From the NCBI RefSeq assembly GCF_003581645.1, contig NZ_QXFK01000019.1:124001-188000 (forward strand): DNA of 64,000 bases. Direction: 5' to 3'. The stretch's first letter is position 1, and each line of letters opens with the position of its first letter. This stretch comes from Pelagerythrobacter aerophilus. GTDB lineage: Bacteria > Pseudomonadota > Alphaproteobacteria > Sphingomonadales > Sphingomonadaceae. This document shows, one piece after another, positions 51,615 through 59,343 of the stretch. The notes beneath the pieces are model-generated. The model made no database searches. It was not told the origin of the DNA and saw only the letters and a list, made by a program, of their open reading frames with translations. Made by a program: the position numbers and the translations under genes.

Positions 51615-54371
51615 TCAGAACTTGTAGCTCAGGCCGAGCAGATAGCGGCGGCCGTAGCGTTGATAGTCGATGACACGGCGCAGGTCGCCGTTCTCATACG
51701 TGATGAACGGCTCGTCGGTCAGGTTCTGGCCCTGCAGCAGAATGCCGAGACCTTCCAGCGGCCCGTCCTGGAACTCGTAGCCGATCTGGGCATCGATGAT
51801 CGTCTCGCCTTTGGCCGTGCGGTTCACGCGCGAAACGCCGAAACCGACCACTTCCGCCAGGAACTTGGAGCGGTGCCGAACGCTGGCGCGGGCGGAGAAG
51901 CCGCTCTTCTCGAAATAGACCGTGCCATTCGCCACGTGCTTCGACAGGCCCGGGAGCGGCTGCGACGGGTTGTTCGGGTCCGGCTGGATGCTGCTTTCCG
52001 TATAGGAATAGCTGCCCACCACTCCGAAGCCGTCGAGGGCGCCGGTGAACAGGTTGAACGGCAGGGTCCCCGAAAGCTCGAGGCCATAGATGGTGCCGCC
52101 CGATCCGTTGGCCGGCGCGTTCACGCGACCGAGGAACGTGCCCGGCTCCGGCCCGGCGCCCGGGGGCGGCGTGTAATCGAAGCCGGTGAAGTCGTAGAGG
52201 ATGTTCTGCTTGTAGATGTAGGTCTCGAGGTACTTGTAGAACCCCGCCACGGCGACATAGGCCTCCGGGCTGAAATAGTGTTCGTACGAGATGTCGACCG
52301 AGTCCGCGATCCACGGCCGCACGTGCGGATTACCGCCCTCGCCGCTGAAGAACGCATTGGTCGGGTCGGTCGAGTTGTAGAACGCGTCGGTCGTGTTGAA
52401 GTTGAACGAAGCCTTCATCTGCTCCATCCGCGGCCGCGCCAGCGTGCGCGCAAGGCCGAAGCGGAGCACGTTCGCATCGTCGAAACGGAACGAGAGGTTC
52501 ATGCTCGGCAGGAGCTCGGTGTACTTCGAGCCTTCGTTCACCGCGATGTTGCCGTTCGCGAAGCCTTCCGAGCTTTGGTCGGTGTAGACGACCTGCAGGC
52601 CGATATTGCCGGTAAGCGAGCCGTTATCGCCGACCGGCTGGTCGATGTTCGCCTTCACCCAGCCCGTCAGCACATCCTCGTTGACCGACCAACCTTTGAC
52701 GCCGACGTCGTTGTTGGAGTCGCGGATGAGGTCGTAGATGCCGCTGTCGATCAGCTTGATCGGGTCGTAGGCGACCATTCCCGGAATGCCGAGATAGGCA
52801 AGCTCGGTCGGATCGAGCAGCGCATCCTGCGGTATGGGAACACTGGTGTTGTGGTCGGGATCGGCGACGTTCGCCGCCAGGCTCAGGAAGAACTCGTCGG
52901 GCGTGTAGCTCTTTGAGCGCATCGTGAAGTTGGCGCCCACCTCGATGCTGTCGATGCCGCCGCCCAGCGCGTAATTCGCGCTGCCGCGGAAGGCGGTGAG
53001 CTCGTCCTTGATGCTGGGCATGTTGAGGTAGCCGTCCTGGCCGCCGGGAACGATGTCGCCGCCCCAGCCTTGCGGGCTGGTGAGCTGAATGAGGCCGGGA
53101 TCGCTGTAGTCGAGACCGGTGTCGAACCGATAGAAGCCTTCCGGATCGAAGGTGAAGCCGATGGTGTCGTACGGACCGCTGCCCGCGCCGCGCGACGTGC
53201 CGGCGTAGGTTTCCAGGATCGTGTCCTTGCGGTCGACGCGCGAGTAGCTGACGTCTCCGATCAGCGTCCACCGCCCGGTTTCGTATTCCGCGTTCCAGCC
53301 GAGCGAATAGAGGTCGGAATCGCGCGTGTTCGCATCGTTGCGAACGATGCCCTTGGCACCCGCGAACGTGCCTTCGGTGACCAGGCCGTCTTCGACCGTG
53401 TAGCCGGGCTGAAGCGCGAGGCCACCCCAGAGCAGCGGAAGCTCGATCCCGCGCAGGATCTGCTCGTCCTTGAACTTCGAGTAGTACGCATCGATGCGCG
53501 TGTTGAAGTTGCTGCTCGGCTGGAATTCGATCGAGCCGATCACACCCGTGCGGGTGAGCTCGTTCGACTGCACGTAGGGCTTGGAGCCGCCGATGACGAA
53601 CGGGCCGCCATCACCGAGGGTGGGATAGCCCCAGCTGTTGTAGCGCTCGATCTGGCTCGGCGAGACCATATGGGCGGCGCCCAGCATGACCCCGATCGTA
53701 TCGTTGGCGAACTGGTCGATGTAGGTCGCGCTGACGCGGTAGCCGGTATCGGTGGAGCCCGAATTCAGCTCGCCCAGCGAGACCTTCTCGCCCCGCGCGC
53801 TGACGCTGAGCGCCCGGCGCCCGTACTCTAGCGGGCGGATGGTGCGCAGGTCGACCGTGCCGGACAGACCCTGCCCGATCAGGCCGGAATGGGGCGTCTT
53901 GTAGACGTCGACCCGCCCGATCAACTCCGACGGATACTGGTCGAACTCGATGCCCCGGTTGTCACCGGTCGTGACCTGCTCGCGCCCGTTGAGCAGAGTG
54001 GTCGAGAAGTCCGGCGCGAGACCTCGGATGCTGATCACCTGCGCGCGGCCGTCGATGCGCTGCGCGGTAAGGCCCGGCAGGCGGGCAATCGCTTCGGCGA
54101 TGCTGTTATCGGGGAGCTTGCCGATGTCCTCGGCGGAAATCGACTCGACGATGACGTCCATCTCGCGCTTGGTCGCGATCGATTCGGCGAGCGCGGCCCG
54201 ATAGCCGGAGACGACGATGACATCGCCTGCGGCTTGATCCTCCGCCTGCTCACCCTGTTCCTGGGTGGCGGCATCATCCTGCGCGAAAGCGGGAGCGGCA
54301 CCTGCTGCCGTCAACGCGAACATGGCCGTGCCGCCCAGCAACAGCTTCCGCATGTCGATGAAACTCGTCAT
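51615..54371 (-). CDS. TonB-dependent receptor, MalA-like maltodextrin type
   Basis: A 918-residue outer-membrane receptor of the large oligosaccharide class. The signal peptide ends GAAPAFAQ near residue 32. The TonB box region is DVIVVSGYRAAL, the plug has EDIGKLPDNSIAEAIARLPG, VISIRGLAPDFSTTLLNGRE and DVYKTPHSGLIGQGLSGTVD, and the barrel ends RRYLLGLSYKF. The plug phrasing EDIGKLPDxxIAEAIxRLPG is typical of carbohydrate receptors of Caulobacter and sphingomonads, including MalA. ATG 54371 follows GGAGGGG; MRKLL at 54353 is an alternative. LacI-type operators lie in its promoter. Confidence 0.9.
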   Translation of the reverse strand: MTSFIDMRKLLLGGTAMFALTAAGAAPAFAQDDAATQEQGEQAEDQAAGDVIVVSGYRAALAESIATKREMDVIVESISAEDIGKLPDNSIAEAIARLPGLTAQRIDGRAQVISIRGLAPDFSTTLLNGREQVTTGDNRGIEFDQYPSELIGRVDVYKTPHSGLIGQGLSGTVDLRTIRPLEYGRRALSVSARGEKVSLGELNSGSTDTGYRVSATYIDQFANDTIGVMLGAAHMVSPSQIERYNSWGYPTLGDGGPFVIGGSKPYVQSNELTRTGVIGSIEFQPSSNFNTRIDAYYSKFKDEQILRGIELPLLWGGLALQPGYTVEDGLVTEGTFAGAKGIVRNDANTRDSDLYSLGWNAEYETGRWTLIGDVSYSRVDRKDTILETYAGTSRGAGSGPYDTIGFTFDPEGFYRFDTGLDYSDPGLIQLTSPQGWGGDIVPGGQDGYLNMPSIKDELTAFRGSANYALGGGIDSIEVGANFTMRSKSYTPDEFFLSLAANVADPDHNTSVPIPQDALLDPTELAYLGIPGMVAYDPIKLIDSGIYDLIRDSNNDVGVKGWSVNEDVLTGWVKANIDQPVGDNGSLTGNIGLQVVYTDQSSEGFANGNIAVNEGSKYTELLPSMNLSFRFDDANVLRFGLARTLARPRMEQMKASFNFNTTDAFYNSTDPTNAFFSGEGGNPHVRPWIADSVDISYEHYFSPEAYVAVAGFYKYLETYIYKQNILYDFTGFDYTPPPGAGPEPGTFLGRVNAPANGSGGTIYGLELSGTLPFNLFTGALDGFGVVGSYSYTESSIQPDPNNPSQPLPGLSKHVANGTVYFEKSGFSARASVRHRSKFLAEVVGFGVSRVNRTAKGETIIDAQIGYEFQDGPLEGLGILLQGQNLTDEPFITYENGDLRRVIDYQRYGRRYLLGLSYKF

Positions 54372-54560
54372 TTTACCTACCCCTCCAATACCGGCCGGGC
54401 ACCCCGCCCGCGCGGTCTTTGCCTTCAGGCAACCGTTCGGCGCCGAACCGGCGCACACGGGTGAAAAATGGGTTGCCTCGTCTCTCCACTCCCGACCCTC
54501 GGCCGGGCTATTCTTGCATCCGGAGCGCACACGGGTTCGGCGCGCCTTCCAGTTTCACAA

Positions 54561-54589
54561 ATTAATGCAAATTTGCGACATCAGTGCAA
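54561..54589 (-). promoter_or_regulatory. receptor promoter with LacI operator in its spacer
   Basis: Read on the minus strand, TTGCAC (plus 54584-54589) is a -35 and ATTAAT (plus 54561-54566) a -10, exactly 17 bases apart. The perfect palindrome GCAAATTTGC (54567-54576) fills the spacer next to the -10, so a bound repressor would block RNA polymerase. Confidence 0.65.
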
Positions 54590-54591
54590 GC

Positions 54592-54602
54592 GCAAAATTT
54601 GC
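54592..54602. promoter_or_regulatory. LacI-type operator upstream of receptor -35
   Basis: GCAAA-A-TTTGC (54592-54602) is a second symmetric site, 25 bases from the first and immediately upstream of the receptor -35. It has the same half-sites as the spacer operator, with a one-base centre. Confidence 0.6.
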
Positions 54603-54700
54603 TTGGGCCTGCTGCCGCCGGGGATCAGAAGATTGATATCGATATATCTAGTATTGAAATCATATATTTACTTCAAATTGAACAGATGCTCACGAGACGC

Positions 54701-54734
54701 TTGACGCACTGGTCCGTCTCTGCAAATATTTGCA
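54701..54734 (+). promoter_or_regulatory. alpha-amylase promoter overlapped by LacI operator
   Basis: TTGACG (54701-54706) is the -35 and AATATT (54725-54730) a -10 at 18-base spacing. The perfect 14-bp palindrome TGCAAATATTTGCA (54721-54734) covers the -10. It lies 56 bases before the amylase start and has the same GCAAA/TTTGC half-sites as the receptor operators. Confidence 0.65.
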
Positions 54735-54789
54735 AAAGAGAGTTGCTGTTCCCTTTGGGCAACACGCATGGACGATGGAGAGGACGAAA

Positions 54790-56598
54790 ATGGGGTCGAT
54801 TCAGAGGCTGATGTTCAGCGCCGGACTGACGGCGCTTGCGGCGTCGCCGCTGGCGGCCGAGACCTTTCGCGACCGTTCGCCCGAAGAGGAGGTCGTCTAC
54901 TTCGTCCTGCCCGATCGCTTCGCGAACGGCGATGAGGCAAACGACCGTGGCGGAATCGCCGGCGGCCGGCTCGACCACGGCTTCGACCCCGCTCACAAGG
55001 GCTTCTATCACGGCGGCGACCTCGCCGGATTGACCGAGCGGCTGGACTATATCCAGTCGCTCGGCGCGACGGCCATCTGGCTTGGCCCGATCTACAAGAA
55101 CAAGCCGGTCCAGGGCCCTCCCGGTAACGAGTCCTCCGGCTACCACGGTTACTGGATCACCGATTTCACACAGGTCGACCCGCATTTCGGGACGCGCGAG
55201 GACATGAAGCGGTTCGTCGATGCGGCCCATGCCCGGGGCATGAAAGTCTATCTCGACATCATCACCAACCACACCGCCGACGTTATCAAGTACCGCGAGT
55301 GCCCGAAGAACGACTGCGCCTACCGCAACCATGCGGACTATCCCTATTCCACGCGCGGCGATGCGAAGGGCGAGCGGATCAACCAGGGCTTTTCGGGCGT
55401 CGAGGACCACACGGCGGAGAACTTTGCCAAGCTGACCGGCGCCGACTACGCCTACACGCCCTATGCGCCGGAAGGCGAGGAGGACGTGAAGGTTCCGACC
55501 TGGCTCAACGATCCGATCTATTACCACAACCGGGGCGACACGACCTTCAGTGGCGAAAGCTCGACCTTCGGCGATTTTGCGGGGCTGGACGATCTGTTCA
55601 CCGAGAACCCGCGCGTCGTGCAAGGCTTCGTCGACATCTTCGGCACCTGGATCGACGATTTCGGCATCGACGGCTTCCGCATCGACACCGCCCGGCACGT
55701 GAACCCGGAATTCTGGCAGGCCTTCGTGCCCGCCATGCTGGAGCGCGCGGAGGCGCGCGGCATTCCCAACTTCCACATCTTCGGCGAGGTCTACGACGGC
55801 GATCCTGGCGCACTGGCCCGCTTCACGCGCGTCGACGGCTTTCCCAGCGTGCTCGACTTCGCGTTTCAAGGGACGGTCACCGATGTGGTGGCGAAAGGCG
55901 CGCCGACCGCCAATCTCGCCCGACTGTTCGCGGCGGACGCGCTTTACGAAGGCGGTGCCGATGCGGCGAAGCGCCTGCCGACGTTCCTCGGCAATCACGA
56001 TATGGGCCGTTTCGCCCGCTTCGTGCGCGAAGCGCATCCCGGCGCCAGCGATGAGGACGTGCTGAAGCGCGTGATCCTCGGCCACGCGATGCTGTTCTTC
56101 TCGCGCGGCGTGCCGGTGATCTATTATGGCGACGAACAGGGCTTCGCCGGTGACGGCGGCGATCAGGACGCGCGTGCCGACATGTTCCCGAGCCGGGTCG
56201 CGACTTACAACGACAACGATCTCGTCGGCACCGATGCCACGACGGCCGAGGCGAATTTCGACATGCGTCACCCGCTCTACGAAGCCATTGCCGGCATGGC
56301 GAAAGTGCGCGGATCCGATCCGGCGCTGCGTTCCGGCGACCAGATCGTCCGCGCTTATGGCGATGAGCCCGGCCTCTTTGCTTTCTCCCGCCGTATCGCC
56401 GGTTCGGAGGGCGAGACACTGGCCGTGTTCAATACGAGCACCAAGCCGATCACCGCGCAGGTGCAGGTAGACACGAACTCGCTCGCCTGGACATCGCTGC
56501 ATGGCCAGTGCGCCGCGGCCGCGACGGCGCCGGGCAGCTACAACGTGGAGCTTGCGCCGCTCGAATATCTGATCTGCAAGTCGGAGACCGCCCGATGA
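54790..56598 (+). CDS. exported alpha-amylase family protein (GH13)
   Basis: A 602-residue GH13 enzyme with a short signal peptide (to about residue 23, AASPLAA). The catalytic triad is readable: nucleophile Asp299 in GFRIDTARH, acid/base Glu333 in IFGEVYDGD and Asp404 in FLGNHDMGR. Region I is LDIITNHTAD near residue 155. A C-terminal beta domain follows. It should cut starch or maltodextrins in the periplasm or at the surface into oligosaccharides. ATG 54790 follows GGAGAGGACG; the open frame upstream lacks a signal peptide. It is coupled to the alpha-glucosidase by an ATGA overlap and preceded by an operator-covered promoter. Confidence 0.92.
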   Translation: MGSIQRLMFSAGLTALAASPLAAETFRDRSPEEEVVYFVLPDRFANGDEANDRGGIAGGRLDHGFDPAHKGFYHGGDLAGLTERLDYIQSLGATAIWLGPIYKNKPVQGPPGNESSGYHGYWITDFTQVDPHFGTREDMKRFVDAAHARGMKVYLDIITNHTADVIKYRECPKNDCAYRNHADYPYSTRGDAKGERINQGFSGVEDHTAENFAKLTGADYAYTPYAPEGEEDVKVPTWLNDPIYYHNRGDTTFSGESSTFGDFAGLDDLFTENPRVVQGFVDIFGTWIDDFGIDGFRIDTARHVNPEFWQAFVPAMLERAEARGIPNFHIFGEVYDGDPGALARFTRVDGFPSVLDFAFQGTVTDVVAKGAPTANLARLFAADALYEGGADAAKRLPTFLGNHDMGRFARFVREAHPGASDEDVLKRVILGHAMLFFSRGVPVIYYGDEQGFAGDGGDQDARADMFPSRVATYNDNDLVGTDATTAEANFDMRHPLYEAIAGMAKVRGSDPALRSGDQIVRAYGDEPGLFAFSRRIAGSEGETLAVFNTSTKPITAQVQVDTNSLAWTSLHGQCAAAATAPGSYNVELAPLEYLICKSETAR

Positions 56599-58232
56599 TC
56601 GGCGAAGAGCAGCAGGTTCTGGATGCCGTGGCACCGCCGCTGGCCGAGGCCCGCCCGTGGTGGAAAGGCGCGGTGATCTACCAGATCTACCCGCGCAGCT
56701 TCGCGGATTCGAACGGCGACGGCATCGGCGACCTGCCCGGCATCACCGACCGGCTGGAGCACATCGCCTCGCTCGGCGTCGAGGCGATCTGGCTGTCGCC
56801 GTTCTTCACCTCGCCGATGAAGGATTTCGGCTACGACATCGCCGACTATTGCGATGTCGATCCGATCTTCGGGACCCTTGCCGATTTCGACCGGATGCTC
56901 GCCCGCGCTCACGAGCTCGGGCTCAAGGTTCTGGTCGACCAGGTCTATTGTCATACCTCGGACCAGCATGCCTGGTTCGCAGAGAGCCGCTCCAGCCGCG
57001 ACAATCCCAAGGCGGACTGGTACGTCTGGGCCGAAGCGAAAGCCGACGGATCGCCGCCCAACAACTGGCAGTCGGTCTTCCACGGGTCGAGCTGGACGTG
57101 GGACGAGCGCCGCGGTCAGTACTACCTGCACAATTTCCTGCCGTCGCAGCCGGATCTCAACGTCCACAATCCCGAGGTCCAGGAAGCGCTGCTTGAGACC
57201 GCCCGGTTCTGGCTCGACCGCGGGGTCGACGGCTTCCGGCTCGATGCGCTCAACTTCCTGATGCACGACCCGGCGCTGACCGACAATCCGCCGGTCAAAG
57301 ACGCGCCCAAACGGGCGCGGCCCTTCGACCGGCAGCATCATTTCCATAACCAGTCCCACCCGGACATCCCCGAGTTCCTGACCCGGCTGCGCAAGGTGAT
57401 CGACGGCTACGGCGCCGATCTGTTTACTGTTGCCGAAGTCGGCGGCGAGCAGGCCGACCGGGAGATGAAGCTATTCACGCAAGGGGCGGACCGGCTCCAC
57501 AGCGCCTACGGCTTCAACTTCCTCTACGAGAAGACTCTGACGCCCGAGCTGATCGAGCGGACGATCGGCCTCTGGCCCGGAGACGATGGCGAGGGGTGGC
57601 CGAGCTGGGCCTTCTCCAACCACGACGCACCCCGCGGCGTATCCCGCTGGCTCGCCGCGCGGGACCGCGACGCGCTTGCGCGCATGCTGCTGCTGCTGTT
57701 GCTGACGCTGCGCGGGAACGTGTTCCTCTATCAGGGCGAGGAACTCGGCCTGCCCCAGGCGGAGGTTCCGTTTGAGCGGCTCCAGGATCCAGAGGCGATC
57801 GCCAACTGGCCCAACGGCCAGGGCCGCGACGGGGCTCGGACGCCGATGCCGTGGGCTGGCGACGAACCCCACGCCGGCTTTTCGGCCGTCGAACCGTGGC
57901 TTCCGGTCGATCCGGAACACGTGGCCCTGGCGGTAGACCGGCAGGAAGCGGGGACGGCCTCGATCCTCAATCTCACGCGCCGCCTGGTAGCGTTCCGCAA
58001 ACGCCACTCAGCCCTGAAGATCGGAGATTTCCGGCCCATCGCTGTTCCGCATCCCTTGCTCGCCTTCGAACGCAGCGATGACGGCGAGCGCCTGCTATGC
58101 GTCTTCAACCTTGCCGACGAGCCCGTTCAATGGACCCTGCCGGAGGGCTGGCATGTCATCGAACGCGTAGGCGTTGAGGCCGTTGGGGTGGTGCCGCCGC
58201 TCTCCGGCTTCGTGGCGCAGCGAATGGCATGA
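56595..58232 (+). CDS. cytoplasmic alpha-glucosidase (GH13, oligo-1,6/maltase type)
   Basis: A 545-residue GH13 enzyme without signal peptide. It begins PWWKGAVIYQIYPRSFADSN, the opening of the alpha-glucosidase/trehalose hydrolase subfamilies. The nucleophile is Asp217 in GFRLDALNF, the acid/base Glu281 in TVAEVGGEQ and the third Asp344 in FSNHDAPRG. QVYCHTSDQHAWF is region I and NWPNGQGRDGARTPMPW the downstream family signature. It would release glucose from maltose or maltodextrins imported by the permease. ATG 56595 overlaps the amylase stop. It converges with lacI, eight bases apart. Confidence 0.92.
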   Translation: MIGEEQQVLDAVAPPLAEARPWWKGAVIYQIYPRSFADSNGDGIGDLPGITDRLEHIASLGVEAIWLSPFFTSPMKDFGYDIADYCDVDPIFGTLADFDRMLARAHELGLKVLVDQVYCHTSDQHAWFAESRSSRDNPKADWYVWAEAKADGSPPNNWQSVFHGSSWTWDERRGQYYLHNFLPSQPDLNVHNPEVQEALLETARFWLDRGVDGFRLDALNFLMHDPALTDNPPVKDAPKRARPFDRQHHFHNQSHPDIPEFLTRLRKVIDGYGADLFTVAEVGGEQADREMKLFTQGADRLHSAYGFNFLYEKTLTPELIERTIGLWPGDDGEGWPSWAFSNHDAPRGVSRWLAARDRDALARMLLLLLLTLRGNVFLYQGEELGLPQAEVPFERLQDPEAIANWPNGQGRDGARTPMPWAGDEPHAGFSAVEPWLPVDPEHVALAVDRQEAGTASILNLTRRLVAFRKRHSALKIGDFRPIAVPHPLLAFERSDDGERLLCVFNLADEPVQWTLPEGWHVIERVGVEAVGVVPPLSGFVAQRMA

Positions 58233-58240
58233 CGGGCGCG

Positions 58241-59254
58241 TCAGCCGCCGCAGGATTCCCGCACGATCAGATCGGTCGGCATGCGCTCCGACCGCATGTC
58301 GCCGACGCCACTCGAATCGAGCAACTTCGACACGAGCAGACGGCCCGCACGTGCGGTGTCCTGCGACACGGTGGTGAGCGCGGGCCGGCTGTAGCGGGCG
58401 AACGGAACATCGTCGTAGCCGACGACCGACACGTCGCCCGGCACGTCGCGTCCTGCCCGCTGCAGCGCCCGTATCGCCCCGAGCGCGATCAGGTCGCTCG
58501 CAGCGACGATGCCATCGAAGTCGAGCCCGCGGCTGATCAGGGCATCGACGGTCGCCTCGGACGACTCGACCGTGAAATGGGCGGGCACCATGAGCGCCCG
58601 GTCCTGGGGCAGCCCCGCTTGGTCGAGCGCCTCGAGATAGCCGCGCAGCCGCTGCGTCACCTCCGGCGCCTCGCTGTCGCCGAGGAAGACGATCCGCCGG
58701 CGGCCCAGACGGATGAGGTGCATCGTGGCGCGGCGGCCACCCACCAGGTTGTCGCTTCCGACGGAGCAGTATTGCTGGTCCGGAAGCTTGGCGCCCCAGA
58801 CGACGAAGCGGTCATCGCGCTCCATCAGCCGGTTCAGCGAGTGGTGCAGCGTGCTCTGGCCGAGGAAGACCGCACCGTCCGCACGGCTGGTGTTCATCGC
58901 CCTCGAAAGATCGTCGAAATTGGTCGGTGTGAAATGGCTGACCAGCACGTCGCAGCCCCGGGCGCGCGCCGCGTCACTGACGCCTGCGAACAGCTCGAGG
59001 AAAAACGGATCGTCGATCTGGCCTTCCCGCCCCTGCGGGCGCGGAATGATGATGGCGATCGTGCCGTTCGCCCCGATCGGGCCCGCCGGCATGTAGCGGC
59101 GGAACGGGTAGTCATGCTCGCGCGCCAGCTTCCAGATGAGCTGCTTGGTGCGCGCGTTGACCGAGGGGCTGTCGTTGAGGGCGCGGCTGGCCGTGGAGAT
59201 CGACACTCCAGCCAGCTTTGCGATATCCTCCAGCCTGGTGCTGCGCCCGGCCAC
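58241..59254 (-). CDS. LacI-family repressor of the maltodextrin locus
   Basis: A 337-residue LacI/GalR regulator. The N-terminal helix-turn-helix is RLEDIAKLAGVSISTASRAL with hinge helix near residue 50, followed by a periplasmic-binding-protein-like effector domain beginning IAIIIPRP and containing GVSDAARARG, AASDLIALGAIRAL and DVSVVGYDDVPFARY. The start is a GTG at 59254; the open frame upstream gives no family sequence. A GCAAATTTTGC palindrome lies four bases before the GTG, implying autoregulation, and the same half-sites cover the receptor and amylase promoters. The effector is probably maltose or a related sugar. Confidence 0.9.
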   Translation of the reverse strand: MAGRSTRLEDIAKLAGVSISTASRALNDSPSVNARTKQLIWKLAREHDYPFRRYMPAGPIGANGTIAIIIPRPQGREGQIDDPFFLELFAGVSDAARARGCDVLVSHFTPTNFDDLSRAMNTSRADGAVFLGQSTLHHSLNRLMERDDRFVVWGAKLPDQQYCSVGSDNLVGGRRATMHLIRLGRRRIVFLGDSEAPEVTQRLRGYLEALDQAGLPQDRALMVPAHFTVESSEATVDALISRGLDFDGIVAASDLIALGAIRALQRAGRDVPGDVSVVGYDDVPFARYSRPALTTVSQDTARAGRLLVSKLLDSSGVGDMRSERMPTDLIVRESCGG

Positions 59255-59257
59255 TAT

Positions 59258-59268
59258 GCAAATTTTGC
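59258..59268. promoter_or_regulatory. LacI-type operator at lacI start
   Basis: GCAAA-T-TTTGC (59258-59268) sits four bases upstream of the GTG start of lacI and 76 bases before the GH97 start. It shares the half-sites of the operators around 54.6-54.7 kb, so it may autoregulate lacI and control GH97 together. Confidence 0.6.
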
Positions 59269-59306
59269 CACAAACATTTTCATGAGCCGAATTGCGCAGT
59301 GTCGCG

Positions 59307-59331
59307 CGGATTTTGCAACCCGGATTTTGCA
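59307..59331 (+). repeat. tandem CGGATTTTGCA repeats upstream of GH97
   Basis: CGGATTTTGCA occurs at 59307-59317 and again at 59321-59331, fourteen bases apart, ending 12 bases before the GH97 start codon. Each carries one TTTTGC half-site of the LacI operator. They could be half-operators or an activator site; no partner symmetry is present. Confidence 0.45.
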
Positions 59332-59343
59332 CGGAGCCGAGCC

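Larger units (their letters stand above)
54372..54789. promoter_or_regulatory. divergent control region of maltodextrin locus
   Basis: This 418-base gap separates the receptor from the alpha-amylase and holds no gene. It contains two predicted promoters and three GCAAA/TTTGC operator palindromes (separate entries). Between them, about 54635-54690 is unusually AT-rich (GATATCGATATATC, CATATATTTAC), suited to DNA bending or looping between operators. Half of the gap near the receptor (54372-54540) shows no further motif I can support. Confidence 0.6.

Noticed and set aside
54635-54690. AT-rich stretch considered as a replication origin or mobile-element end
   Set aside because: No iterons, DnaA-box clusters or terminal inverted repeats. 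It lies between two regulated promoters, and a bending/looping role is simpler.
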